A stretch of 64,000 bases of DNA from Pseudanabaena sp. lw0831 (GCF_016584665.1 NZ_BBJB01000016.1:124001-188000), one strand, 5' to 3'. Counted from the stretch's first letter, positions 18,615 to 27,649 are shown. Made by a program: numbers and translations. The notes: a model not told the origin generated them from the sequence alone.

Positions 18615-19817
18615 TCAAATCATTACTTGTCCTCCATTCACACGCAAAGTCTCTCCAGTCATAAAATCAGACTTGTCAGATGCAAGAAAAGCGATCGCGT
18701 GGGCAATATCTTCAGGATTTGCCAATCTCCGTAGAGGTGTTTTTGCTGCTGTAACCAACCTCACTTTCTCTGGTATATTAGCAATTAACTCAGTCTCCGT
18801 CATGCTTGGCGAAACAAAATTAACACGAATACCTCTTGATGCTAGTTCCACTGCTAGAGACTTACCAAAACCATATAAAGCAGCTTTTGCAGTGATATAT
18901 GGTAGTAACTCTGGAGGAGGAGTGCTCTCAGTATATTGTGTTTCCAGAAATACTATCTTTCCATACTTAGCTTTCTCCATAATTGGAAAACAAAGATTTA
19001 ATAGAAAAAAATTACTTTTAATATTAATATCAATTTGTTTCTGTATATCTTCCCAATCTAAATTCTCGATTTTAATATTGGGCAACTTAAGTGTGGCACA
19101 GTTAACAACTACTGTTAAAACGTCAAACTTGCGCTTAAAAAATTTGATTAGTTCTTTTACATCTTCTTCTTTAGTTACATCTGCTTTACAAGTCTCAGCC
19201 TTTACATTTAATTGCTGTAGTTGCTGTTTCAATTCTAATGCACCAGCATGATCACTAAAGTAATGGATTAAAACATCAAATCCCTCTTTTGCTAACATTA
19301 GTGAAGCAGCTTTTCCTATACCACCTGTAGCACCAACTACCAAAGCAACTTTGTTTTTGTTAGACGTAGAAACTTCTTGTTCTTGTGTTGGAACAATTTC
19401 TTCTATTATCTTTACTTTAGCAACACCAGTAGTTACTTTCTGTTTGTCTTGGTTGTATATATCAGTCTGGATTTCAATGGTTTGCAACTTATCATATTTT
19501 TTTATGACTTCGGCAGTAATAGTTAAATCATCACCAACACGCACAGGCATAAGGAATTCTAAACTTTGAGAGAACCATAATGCCCCATCTCCTGGAAGTC
19601 TTGTACCAATAATTGTAGAGATAAACGATGCACCCAACATCCCATGAACAACAGGTTTCTTAAATGTTGTTTTAGCTGCATAAGCCTTGTCTGTATGCAG
19701 CTTATTATCATCACCTGTAAGCTCTACAAATCTATCAATATCATCTTGAACAACCTTATGACTAATTTCAGCCCTATCTCCTATCTGAATCTGTTCAAAT
19801 CTACTCATAGTTTTCAC
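18615..19817 (-). CDS. MaoC dehydratase-SDR reductase fusion
   Basis: Residues about 5-135 are a MaoC-like hot-dog domain (AEISHKVVQDDIDRFVELTG, VVHGMLGASFIS, with the hydratase Asp/His in place). Residues about 155-400 are a FabG-type SDR with VVGATGGIGKA, the YITAK catalytic pair near residue 306, and a C-terminal MTGETLRVNGG. The pair could hydrate an enoyl thioester and reduce or oxidise a 3-hydroxy/3-keto acyl group. The context (FkbH, ACP, acyltransferase) suggests it builds a hydroxyacyl decoration for the glycan. It overlaps the upstream methyltransferase gene by 8-17 nt, depending on which of two ATGs is used. Confidence 0.87.
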   Translation of the reverse strand: MKTMSRFEQIQIGDRAEISHKVVQDDIDRFVELTGDDNKLHTDKAYAAKTTFKKPVVHGMLGASFISTIIGTRLPGDGALWFSQSLEFLMPVRVGDDLTITAEVIKKYDKLQTIEIQTDIYNQDKQKVTTGVAKVKIIEEIVPTQEQEVSTSNKNKVALVVGATGGIGKAASLMLAKEGFDVLIHYFSDHAGALELKQQLQQLNVKAETCKADVTKEEDVKELIKFFKRKFDVLTVVVNCATLKLPNIKIENLDWEDIQKQIDINIKSNFFLLNLCFPIMEKAKYGKIVFLETQYTESTPPPELLPYITAKAALYGFGKSLAVELASRGIRVNFVSPSMTETELIANIPEKVRLVTAAKTPLRRLANPEDIAHAIAFLASDKSDFMTGETLRVNGGQVMI

Positions 19818-20739
19818 CCCTAGACACTAACGCACAATAGTTAATGGTAATTTTACGCTTGACTATTTCCTCCATCGGTAAAGACTCTACTGGACAAACT
19901 CTCTCATCCAAAATCTTTAATCCACAATTCCTAAACATTTTTCTTATTTCATCTACAGAATGGAAATGATAGATATGATCAATTGCAGGACAATTTACGC
20001 AGGTAGAGATAAATCCTTTGCCATTCTCTGCTAGTAAATTGTGGAATTGATTTAAAAGCTTATCAGGGAAACTCACATGTTCAATTACTTCACCCATTGT
20101 TATAAAGTCATATTTATGCTCAAGACTCAATGACAACATATCTTCATTGTAATAAGTTATATTTAATTTATTATTGGCATGTAATTCCTGCATAATCGAC
20201 TTAGTGATTTCTATAGAAGTTGGGCTAATGTCTACAGCAATATACTTATTACAATCTTGGAGTGTGCTTACAGCTTGACTCAAAAACAGTCCGTGCCCAG
20301 GTCCTATCTCAAGATAGCTTGTTGTATCTTTACTATAATTTTTTAGAGCTGATTTTAAGCATGAAAACATTTCATAATGACTTTCCCATAGAAATTGTGA
20401 TATTGCTAACCCAATCATGTATGACTTCATTTCTTGAGGATTGTTATATACATTATCAAATGTTTCTTTAGAGATCTCAACTGGATATTTCCCAGATCTC
20501 ATAAAAGAGACTTGACACCTCATCATATCGTTACACATTTTTAAATATGCATTTACAGCATACTCAACAGGAATATTTTGACTGTCTAAATAGTTAGTAT
20601 ATTGCTGTGTAAACTCTTCTGCTTCATTAAAAAAAGAATTGGTTTGACTTCCCAAATAGCTCTCTAATTTCTTTTTTTGGAAAGGAGCTTTTTGATATAT
20701 TAGGCTTAGTAATTTACTAAAATGCGAATAATTATTCAT
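19801..20739 (-). CDS. Class I SAM-dependent methyltransferase
   Basis: This 312-residue methyltransferase has a helical N-terminal half (residues 1-130) without recognised motifs. Its SAM domain starts at YLEIGPGHGLFLSQ near residue 140. IAVDISPTSIEI and FITMGEVIEHV are motifs II and III. The coupled start of the MaoC-SDR gene (overlap) suggests they act on the same acyl or sugar intermediate. It may methylate the acyl chain or a ketosugar; sequence alone does not decide. Confidence 0.78.
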   Translation of the reverse strand: MNNYSHFSKLLSLIYQKAPFQKKKLESYLGSQTNSFFNEAEEFTQQYTNYLDSQNIPVEYAVNAYLKMCNDMMRCQVSFMRSGKYPVEISKETFDNVYNNPQEMKSYMIGLAISQFLWESHYEMFSCLKSALKNYSKDTTSYLEIGPGHGLFLSQAVSTLQDCNKYIAVDISPTSIEITKSIMQELHANNKLNITYYNEDMLSLSLEHKYDFITMGEVIEHVSFPDKLLNQFHNLLAENGKGFISTCVNCPAIDHIYHFHSVDEIRKMFRNCGLKILDERVCPVESLPMEEIVKRKITINYCALVSRGENYE

Positions 20740-20804
20740 ACCAAGTAGTTTAGAGCGATAGAGTTTTTACAACATTTCTACAAAATAAATATATAAACTT
20801 CTTT

Positions 20805-21959
20805 TTATAAAAAGAGTATAGAAGATACTGTCTCTTGCCATTTTGGAAATCCTGATACAACCTGTTGGGCAATCTTAGGATTTAGTCCTACATAAATGAC
20901 TTTAATTTCTGTAGGCAATTCACTATTAGGAATAATTGACTTATTAAAAGTCGTTGTTCCATGTAAAAGAGGATTTTGATCGATAAAGCATTGAATATCA
21001 TCTAGATTGTTAAGGCATGTGGCAATAAAGCTACCATAAACTCCAGCCCCGTATATCGCAGCTTTTTGTCCACTGACAGACTGCTCAAACTGGCAAATTT
21101 TATCTTGCAGCGTATTCCAGTAATTGGCTGTCTCTTGCGCGGCATTTACCACATTTGCTAAATCTATGGAGTTAATCTGGAATTCTAGAGATTTCTGTGA
21201 AACCTTCTTACCTATAGCAATGTAAGCCCCAAAATGCGAAGAAACATCAATTTCAACAGTTTCAAAACCTGCTTTTGCAAACAGATACCTCAAAGACGCA
21301 TCACTATAATGATGTACATGGTCAGCAACTATAAAATCACCTGTATTCTCAAAGACGTTAGGCACAATACAATAAAAATGTCCACCATCCTTTAGCAAAG
21401 TATTAATATTACGCAGTTCCTTGACGGGATCTGGAGTATGTTCAAAGGCAAAGAATGAGGTAACTACATCAAATTTTTCATGCCACTCTTCTTTTGTTTG
21501 GTAAGAAGCATAATGATCCGATGGTAAAAACTGTTCCCACAGGTTGACATACATTTGACTTACATCGAATAAGTATGTCTCAACAGAGGGTTTCTGAAGA
21601 CCTAGACGCTTCATTACTGTACCCTTAGCACAGCCATAGTCCAATACTTGCATCTCATCCTCAAAGTTAATCTTTGAGAGTAAAGTATTTACCTGATGCT
21701 CCTGTCTAAAGATTTTTTTGCCATCAACTACTTTATATAAAATGTCATCTTCATCGCTTTGATTAAAAAATTTATATTGTTTATCATAGTAAACATCAAT
21801 GTTTTCAATTTCTTTAGTTTGAATATGTCCTATCTCTTCATTAAAATAGACAACCGTTTTTCCTTCATAGGTTTGACTTAATGATGTAACAGATAGACTA
21901 CCTTGGGATTGGTAGATAGGTGTTTGCAACGGTTTTCCAGTTAATGCACAGATGGTCAT
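20805..21959 (-). CDS. SAM methyltransferase with C-terminal Rossmann (C-methyltransferase-like) domain
   Basis: The protein has 384 residues. The N-terminal part (about 1-90) is reminiscent of the entry domain of sugar C-methyltransferases but lacks the paired cysteine motifs. The SAM domain is clear (VLDYGCAKGTVMKRL, VVTSFFAFEHTPDPVKEL). Residues about 290-384 form a small nucleotide-fold domain (AAIYGAGVYGSFIA, IYVGLNPKIAQ), as in C-methyltransferases of TDP/CDP ketosugars. It may therefore be a second ketosugar-modifying methyltransferase of the locus. Confidence 0.78.
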   Translation of the reverse strand: MTICALTGKPLQTPIYQSQGSLSVTSLSQTYEGKTVVYFNEEIGHIQTKEIENIDVYYDKQYKFFNQSDEDDILYKVVDGKKIFRQEHQVNTLLSKINFEDEMQVLDYGCAKGTVMKRLGLQKPSVETYLFDVSQMYVNLWEQFLPSDHYASYQTKEEWHEKFDVVTSFFAFEHTPDPVKELRNINTLLKDGGHFYCIVPNVFENTGDFIVADHVHHYSDASLRYLFAKAGFETVEIDVSSHFGAYIAIGKKVSQKSLEFQINSIDLANVVNAAQETANYWNTLQDKICQFEQSVSGQKAAIYGAGVYGSFIATCLNNLDDIQCFIDQNPLLHGTTTFNKSIIPNSELPTEIKVIYVGLNPKIAQQVVSGFPKWQETVSSILFL

Positions 21960-22013
21960 AGTAGTTGATTTTAAGTTTAGATGATTAGAGATAACTTAGA
22001 TAAAAATGTAACT

Positions 22014-22859
22014 TTAATCTATAACTAACTCAGGATGAATGTCTTTAAGTTGTGTGCCATTGGCGACACAGCCAGTCCAATTAATGCTAATTCCGCTAGG
22101 ATCTTCAAAACTAAAGTACCTAAATTGCATACTCCAACGAGACCTTTCAGATATATTAACACCCGATGAATGTAAAGTAAGAAAATCCATTAACACCAAA
22201 TCCCCAGGTTCTGAAAGTGGCGCGACAGTACCGTATTGAGCAATTAAAGATGCTTCATTTTCTAGACGCATCGCATATGCTCCTGTTTTCTCGAGATTGT
22301 CTGGATCTTTTAAATAAGATCGCCGCAATCCACCAAGATGAGATCTTGGACAGATCTTTACAGGTCCCATTCCAGAGGTTAGAGCGACTAAGGGACTCCA
22401 GAAAACTATGCCATCTATACTTCTCAACTGATCTCGATATTCATAATGCCACAAGGAGCGATATCTCTCTTCGTGTGGGTTGTCAATACGGATACCATAT
22501 CCTGCGGCAGCGATCGCTGGAGTATCAGTATTTCGTAATTGCATAAATATTTGATCGTTTTTTTCTAAACTAATCAAACGCATAAAAGCAGGTATCTGTT
22601 TAATGGCATCATATACCTCACCTCCATATCTGCGATTAACGGAAATTAGCTTTTGATATCCATAGTCGAAGGTCTTAGGAGAAAATTCTTTAGCTTCAAC
22701 CTCAATATGATATTTCTCAAAAAGAATTTTTAAGATTTTCCATATACCGTACTGTATAGGCTCTATTTCTAAACTACAGTCATAAAAGCCTTTGATTACA
22801 ACGTAGCCATATTCTTTGAAATCTTTTACTTGTTCTTTTGTAAGTAAATTATTTAGCAT
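22014..22859 (-). CDS. Phytanoyl-CoA dioxygenase (PhyH) family protein
   Basis: This is a 281-residue Fe(II)/2-oxoglutarate oxygenase fold. The proximal metal motif reads LWHYEYRD, that is H-x-E where the family usually has H-x-D. The distal ligand is in FLTLHSSGVN, and the 2-oxoglutarate Arg is in RSRWSMQFRYF. If active, it would hydroxylate or oxidise a sugar or acyl intermediate. The gene overlaps the DegT aminotransferase by 7 nt, so its substrate is probably in the same pathway. The E-for-D change may alter chemistry or only be a conservative swap. Confidence 0.83.
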   Translation of the reverse strand: MLNNLLTKEQVKDFKEYGYVVIKGFYDCSLEIEPIQYGIWKILKILFEKYHIEVEAKEFSPKTFDYGYQKLISVNRRYGGEVYDAIKQIPAFMRLISLEKNDQIFMQLRNTDTPAIAAAGYGIRIDNPHEERYRSLWHYEYRDQLRSIDGIVFWSPLVALTSGMGPVKICPRSHLGGLRRSYLKDPDNLEKTGAYAMRLENEASLIAQYGTVAPLSEPGDLVLMDFLTLHSSGVNISERSRWSMQFRYFSFEDPSGISINWTGCVANGTQLKDIHPELVID

Positions 22860-23974
22860 CTAGATAGAATTTTTAATTTATTGGAAACGCACTCAATAAC
22901 AAAAGATAGATCTTGATTGCTCAAATCGTTATAGCTAGGTAGATTAATCGAGCGTAATGGAATATTCCATGAGTTAATATTAACTTCTTTATCCTCAAAC
23001 ATCAATAAACTTGATAGAGGATGAAAGAATACTCTTGCATCTATATTTTCTGATTTAAAAAGAGATTGCAATTGTTCACGAGTAACACCAGTTTGTTTGT
23101 CAAATACTATTGTGGGCATCCATGCACCATTGATCATTCCTTCTGGTTCAGGGTTCATCGACACACCATCAAGACACTCGAGATGATCTTTATAGAATTT
23201 TAGGATTTCGCGCTTACGAGTAATTAGTTCATCAATTCGCTGCATTTGACCATAGCCGATCGCAGCTTGAATATTTGACATCTTATACTTAAAGCCGACC
23301 ATATCTGCCCAAAACTGTTTAGTTTGTCCTCTAGCACGCCCATGATTAGAGAGTGTAAGTACAGTCTCATAAAGGTCAGCATCATTGGTGACAAACATTC
23401 CCCCTTCGCCAGTAGTAAGCGTTTTTGTACCATGAAAGGAAAAACTACCAAACTTACCCATACTGCCAGCTCGCTTACCATGATAGACAGAGCCGATCGC
23501 TTCAGCCGCATCCTCAATGATAGGAATGCCATACTTTTCACCAATCGCTAGCAACCGATTCATGTCACATAAATTGCCATATAAATGAACCGCTACAATT
23601 GCCTTAGTTCGTGGCGTAATTGCTGCCTCCGCTAAGTCAGGATCGATGCACCAACTATCGGGCAATATATCTACAAATATTGGCTTAGCACCCAAATGTA
23701 CTATTGGAGCAGCCGTTGCAATCCAGTTAGTGTCAGCCATGATCACCTCATCGCCTTCACCAATTCCCACTGCTGACATTCCCATGTGCAAAGCACCTGT
23801 ACAGCTTGAAGTTGCGATCGCATATTCCACACCTAAATGTGATTTAAAAGCTTCTTCAAAAAGATTTATGTATTCGTAACAGCGATCGCCCCAACCATTT
23901 CGAGCAGCATCGGTGGCATACTCGACTTCTAGCTCCGTGATAGATGGTTTAGTGTAATAAATGCGCGGTTTCAC
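22853..23974 (-). CDS. DegT/DnrJ/EryC1/StrS-family sugar aminotransferase
   Basis: This is a 373-residue PLP enzyme with the standard motifs: ATSSCTGALHMGMSAVGIG, DTNWIATAAPIVHLGAKP, IIEDAAEAIGS, and the PLP lysine in FSFHGTKTLTTGEGG. It resembles perosamine- and viosamine-type 4-aminotransferases. The preceding genes make a CDP-4-keto-6-deoxysugar with a C-methyl group, so it would produce a 4-amino sugar that could then be N-acylated by the ACP cassette. It starts 31 bp after the RfbC-like gene. Family certain; substrate inferred. Confidence 0.92.
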   Translation of the reverse strand: MKPRIYYTKPSITELEVEYATDAARNGWGDRCYEYINLFEEAFKSHLGVEYAIATSSCTGALHMGMSAVGIGEGDEVIMADTNWIATAAPIVHLGAKPIFVDILPDSWCIDPDLAEAAITPRTKAIVAVHLYGNLCDMNRLLAIGEKYGIPIIEDAAEAIGSVYHGKRAGSMGKFGSFSFHGTKTLTTGEGGMFVTNDADLYETVLTLSNHGRARGQTKQFWADMVGFKYKMSNIQAAIGYGQMQRIDELITRKREILKFYKDHLECLDGVSMNPEPEGMINGAWMPTIVFDKQTGVTREQLQSLFKSENIDARVFFHPLSSLLMFEDKEVNINSWNIPLRSINLPSYNDLSNQDLSFVIECVSNKLKILSRC

Positions 23975-24005
23975 TTGTGTTTATTTGGTTGAGGATACAT
24001 CTTAG

Positions 24006-24542
24006 CTATTTAAAGCTGTGCAATGGATAGCTTAGATCTTTTGCGGAAATTATCGGTTGATTCGTAACATGCCACTGAATGGCAAAGGCTGGATCATCCC
24101 ACCTAATGCCTTTAGCTACATCTGAATGATAAAAATCAGACATTTGATAAAAGATCTCAGTATTATCTTCTAAAGTCATAAATCCATGTGCAAATCCTTC
24201 TGGAATATATAGCATCTTACGATTATCTGCACCTATCTCAATTGCAAACCATTGCTTAAAAGTAGATGAATCGTCACGAATATCAATGATTACATCATAG
24301 ATTGAACCTTTAGTACATCTAACTAATTTTGCCTCTTCGTGGGGTTTTGCTTGATAGTGCATTCCGCGCAAAGTTCCTTTCTTAGTATTAAAAGAAATAT
24401 TGCACTGCACTAAGTTAGGGTTTAAACCGCGATCTCTAAATTCCTGTTGACACCAAGATCGTGCAAAAAAACCGCGATTATCGGAGATTGGTTCAATTTC
24501 GATAACATAAGCTCCTTTGAGCTTAGTTTCTATAAACTTCAT
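24006..24542 (-). CDS. dTDP-4-dehydrorhamnose 3,5-epimerase-like protein (RfbC paralogue of the CDP branch)
   Basis: This cupin-fold epimerase of 178 residues starts at the ATG at 24542, which overlaps the stop of the upstream C-methyltransferase as ATGA. The longer frame to 24590 has no family sequence. Seen motifs are IEPISDNRGFFARSW, LRGMHYQAKP (catalytic His region), and IPEGFAHGFMTL. A second, canonical rfbC lies at 30808, so this copy probably serves the CDP-ketosugar made by RfbG, for example as a 3- or 5-epimerase on the C-methylated sugar. The difference GMHYQ against the usual GLHYQ is conservative. Confidence 0.88.
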   Translation of the reverse strand: MKFIETKLKGAYVIEIEPISDNRGFFARSWCQQEFRDRGLNPNLVQCNISFNTKKGTLRGMHYQAKPHEEAKLVRCTKGSIYDVIIDIRDDSSTFKQWFAIEIGADNRKMLYIPEGFAHGFMTLEDNTEIFYQMSDFYHSDVAKGIRWDDPAFAIQWHVTNQPIISAKDLSYPLHSFK

Positions 24543-25774
24543 TCCAACACCTCTACCTCTGGGATTGGCATTATAAATTTGCCACCCCACTCACGAATAT
24601 AGGATAGTTGTAAGCAAATCTCATCCTTGAGATTCCAAGGCAAGATGAGTACATAATCGGGTTTAGTCTCTGCAATCTTGTCAGGAGGGTAGATCGGAAT
24701 GTGAGTTCCTGGCAAGAATAATCCTTGTTTATGAGGACTGCGATCGCAAGTATAGTCAAGTAAATCTGTGCGAATACCACAATAATTCAGCAGGGTATTG
24801 CCCTTAGCTGGAGCGCCATAACCAACAATAGTTTTACCATTGTTTTTGAGTTCAATTAGAAAGCTGAGTAACTTGCGTTTAGTGGACATTACTTGATTAC
24901 TAAACTGAAGATAAGTATCAACTTTGTCTAATCCAGCTTGATGCTCTTTTTCTTTTAATAATCTAACGCGATCGTTAACTATAAATTTTTGATTGTGTTC
25001 ATGTATGCCATATATACGCAGTGAACCACCATGAGTAGATAATTCTTCGACATCAAATAAAGTTAACCCATGACAAGCAAATATTTTTTCTACAGTGGTA
25101 AAAGACAAATAGGAAAAATGTTCGTGGTAAATAGTATCAAATTGATTTTGGTTAATTAACTGCCATAAATGTGGGAACTCCATGGTTAAGACTCCCTCAG
25201 GCTTCAAAATAATTTTCATTCCTGCCACAAAATCATTAATGTCAGGAACATGAGCTAAGACATTATTTCCTAGTAATAAATCAGATGATTTGCCAAGATT
25301 AAATAATTCTTGTGCAGTTTGCGCCCCAAAAAATTTAACTAGCGTAGGGATACCCTTAGACTCAGCAACTTGAGCAACATTGGCGGCTGGTTCGATCCCC
25401 AAAATAGGAATGTTTTGTTCTTTGAAAAACTGTAAAAGATAACCATCATTACTAGCTATTTCAATGACTAGACTAGATGTATTAAGATTAAATCTGTCAA
25501 TCACCAGATCGGTGTACTTTTTAGCATGATTCAACCAGCTATCTGAATAGGAAGAAAAATAAGCATAATCACTAAAAATATGATCAGGAGATTCAAATTC
25601 TTCTAACTGTACTAATAGACATTGTTCACAGACATAAGTATGAAGAGGATAAAACTTCTCTGCTTTGTTTAACTGGTCTAATTTTAAATAGGAGTTAGAT
25701 AAAGGCGACATACCTAAATCGACAAATGTATGTTTTAAACTGGTTTTACAAAATCGACATTTTCCTTGGGGCAT
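24539..25774 (-). CDS. Zinc-finger sugar C-methyltransferase (TylC3/NovU type)
   Basis: The protein has 411 residues in the three-part layout of ketosugar C-methyltransferases. An N-terminal zinc-binding domain carries CRFCKTSL and CEQCLLVQLEEF. A SAM domain starts near residue 100 (LVIEIASNDGYLLQFF). The C-terminal domain has VGYGAPAKGNTLLNYCG and the DRSPHKQGLFLPG and IPIY motifs. Such enzymes add a methyl to C3 of a 4-keto-6-deoxy sugar. It follows rfbF and rfbG directly, so the acceptor is likely CDP-4-keto-6-deoxyglucose, giving a branched-chain sugar. Confidence 0.92.
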   Translation of the reverse strand: MPQGKCRFCKTSLKHTFVDLGMSPLSNSYLKLDQLNKAEKFYPLHTYVCEQCLLVQLEEFESPDHIFSDYAYFSSYSDSWLNHAKKYTDLVIDRFNLNTSSLVIEIASNDGYLLQFFKEQNIPILGIEPAANVAQVAESKGIPTLVKFFGAQTAQELFNLGKSSDLLLGNNVLAHVPDINDFVAGMKIILKPEGVLTMEFPHLWQLINQNQFDTIYHEHFSYLSFTTVEKIFACHGLTLFDVEELSTHGGSLRIYGIHEHNQKFIVNDRVRLLKEKEHQAGLDKVDTYLQFSNQVMSTKRKLLSFLIELKNNGKTIVGYGAPAKGNTLLNYCGIRTDLLDYTCDRSPHKQGLFLPGTHIPIYPPDKIAETKPDYVLILPWNLKDEICLQLSYIREWGGKFIMPIPEVEVLE

Positions 25775-25814
25775 AACTATTTAATATTTCTTGAAATTTG
25801 GATTTTCTCTAAAG

Positions 25815-26882
25815 TTATTTAAGGCTAAATTGATTAATTTGATGAGCAGTAATATCTCTCATATTTGCTCCAGACTGCAAAGATTTTGTCCAGTCAATGA
25901 CCCAAGCTAAGGCAGTTTTTACCTCTAACTTTGGTTGCCATTTTAATTGACTATGCGCTTTAGAGCAATCTAATTTTAAATAGTGAGCCTCATGGGGTTG
26001 TAATGAAGTTTCCTGAACCCAATCTGCTTCTTTACCCCACAGATTTGCCATCTGCTCAACAATCCAGCCAACGGTCTGAGCATCAGATTCATTAGGACCA
26101 AAATTCCAAGCACCTGCGTAACCTACGCCATCATTATATAAATGCTCTGCTAAGGTAAGGTAGCCAGATAAAGGTTCAAGCACATGTTGCCAAGGACGAA
26201 CCGCATGGGGGTAGCGGATAATTACTTTCTGTCCAGTCTGCCAAGCCTTGAGAATATCAGGAATCAAGCGATCGCTTGACCAATCACCACCACCAATGAC
26301 ATTACCTGCGCGAGCGGTGGCAATGCCAACTCCATGTTGTGCATAATCTTGAGGATGGAAGAAAGAATTACGATAGGCAGATGTTACCAGTTCAGAGCAG
26401 CCTTTACTGCTGCTGTAAGGGTCATAACCTCCTAGAGCCTCATTCTCACGATATCCCCAAACCCATTCCCGATTTTCATAACATTTGTCCGAAGTTACGT
26501 TAACTAGGGCTTTTACACCTCCCACTTGGCGAACTGCTTCCAGCACATTTACTGTACCAATAACATTAACAGCATAGGTCTCAGCAGGATTTTTGTAAGA
26601 TTCACGTACTAAAGCTTGGGCTGCCATATGAATTACAATTTCAGGCTGATGTTTTTTTACTGTTTTTACAAGATGATCTAAATCTCGAATATCACCAACT
26701 ATCGAAGTAATGCGATCGCTGACCTGAGCTAAATCAAATAAACAAGGCTGTGTATGGGGTGACAAACTATAGCCAACGACCTTAGCTCCTAAAATTTGTA
26801 GCCAAATTGATAGCCAACTACCTTTAAAGCCAGTATGCCCCGTCACTAAAACTCTTTTATCTTGCCAAAACTCTAAAGTCAT
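25815..26882 (-). CDS. rfbG: CDP-glucose 4,6-dehydratase
   Basis: This is a 355-residue extended SDR. It has VLVTGHTGFKGSWLS at the NAD site, the YDPYSSSKGCSELV catalytic pair, ARAGNVIGGGDWSSDRLIPD, and the RPWQHVLEPLSGYL signature of CDP-glucose dehydratases. It converts CDP-glucose to CDP-4-keto-6-deoxyglucose. I chose the ATG at 26882, which shares its A with the rfbF stop (TGATG); ATGs at 26888 and 26897 would overlap rfbF slightly more. The next gene is the C-methyltransferase. Confidence 0.94.
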   Translation of the reverse strand: MTLEFWQDKRVLVTGHTGFKGSWLSIWLQILGAKVVGYSLSPHTQPCLFDLAQVSDRITSIVGDIRDLDHLVKTVKKHQPEIVIHMAAQALVRESYKNPAETYAVNVIGTVNVLEAVRQVGGVKALVNVTSDKCYENREWVWGYRENEALGGYDPYSSSKGCSELVTSAYRNSFFHPQDYAQHGVGIATARAGNVIGGGDWSSDRLIPDILKAWQTGQKVIIRYPHAVRPWQHVLEPLSGYLTLAEHLYNDGVGYAGAWNFGPNESDAQTVGWIVEQMANLWGKEADWVQETSLQPHEAHYLKLDCSKAHSQLKWQPKLEVKTALAWVIDWTKSLQSGANMRDITAHQINQFSLK

Positions 26883-27649
26883 CACCATACTTTCCAAGGA
26901 GCGCTAGCAGTTTCCCATAGGCTTTCCAAATAATTTTTATCTCTAAGAGTATCCATTGCTTGCCAAAAACCATAATGATTAAAAGCAGACAATTCCTGTT
27001 TATAGGCAATCTTTGGTAAAGTCTCTGACTCCCAACTGGTCTGATCGCCTTCTAATAAATCAAATACTTCTGGTTCCAAAACAAAATAACCTCCATTAAT
27101 CCATCCACCATCCCCTTGAGGTTTCTCTTGAAAATTTAAGACCAAGCCTTGCGCTATATTAATATTTCCATAGCGTCCAGGAGGTTGGACTGCTGTAACA
27201 GTAGCTAGATGTTTCTGCTTATGATGAAAAGAAATTAATTCTTTGATGTTGACATTACTTACTCCATCACCATAGGTAAAACAGAAGGTGTCACTACCTA
27301 CATAGTTTTTCACTCTTTGGAGCCTTCCCCCCGTTTGAGTGATTTCACCTGTATCCACTAAGGTCACACGCCAAGGTTCTGCTTTTTTTTGATGCACTTC
27401 CATTTGATTGGACTGCATGTCAAAAGTAATATCAGACATGTGTAAAAAATAATTAGCGAAATATTCCTTAATTACATATCCTTTATAGCCACAACAAATA
27501 ATGAAATCATTGATTTCATAGGCTGAATAAGTTTTCATGATGTGCCATAAAATGGGCTTGCCACCAATCTCCACCATTGGCTTTGGTTTGAGGTGGGTTT
27601 CTTCGCTTAACCGAGTCCCTAAACCGCCAGCTAAAATTACAGCTTTCAT
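26882..27649 (-). CDS. rfbF: Glucose-1-phosphate cytidylyltransferase
   Basis: This is a 255-residue nucleotidyltransferase starting at MKAVILAGGLGTRLSEETHLKPKP. The cytidylyltransferase-specific features are KPMVEIGGKPILWHIMK and the FCFTYGDGVSNV strand. It makes CDP-glucose from CTP and glucose-1-phosphate, committing sugar to the CDP branch. A 160-bp gap separates it from rfbA upstream, so an internal promoter is possible here. Length and motifs are normal for the family. Confidence 0.95.
   Translation of the reverse strand: MKAVILAGGLGTRLSEETHLKPKPMVEIGGKPILWHIMKTYSAYEINDFIICCGYKGYVIKEYFANYFLHMSDITFDMQSNQMEVHQKKAEPWRVTLVDTGEITQTGGRLQRVKNYVGSDTFCFTYGDGVSNVNIKELISFHHKQKHLATVTAVQPPGRYGNINIAQGLVLNFQEKPQGDGGWINGGYFVLEPEVFDLLEGDQTSWESETLPKIAYKQELSAFNHYGFWQAMDTLRDKNYLESLWETASAPWKVW

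Noticed and set aside
18673-19251. 192-residue plus-strand open frame
   Set aside because: It lies fully opposite the SDR part of the MaoC-SDR gene, whose motifs are clear; the antisense product has no recognisable domain.
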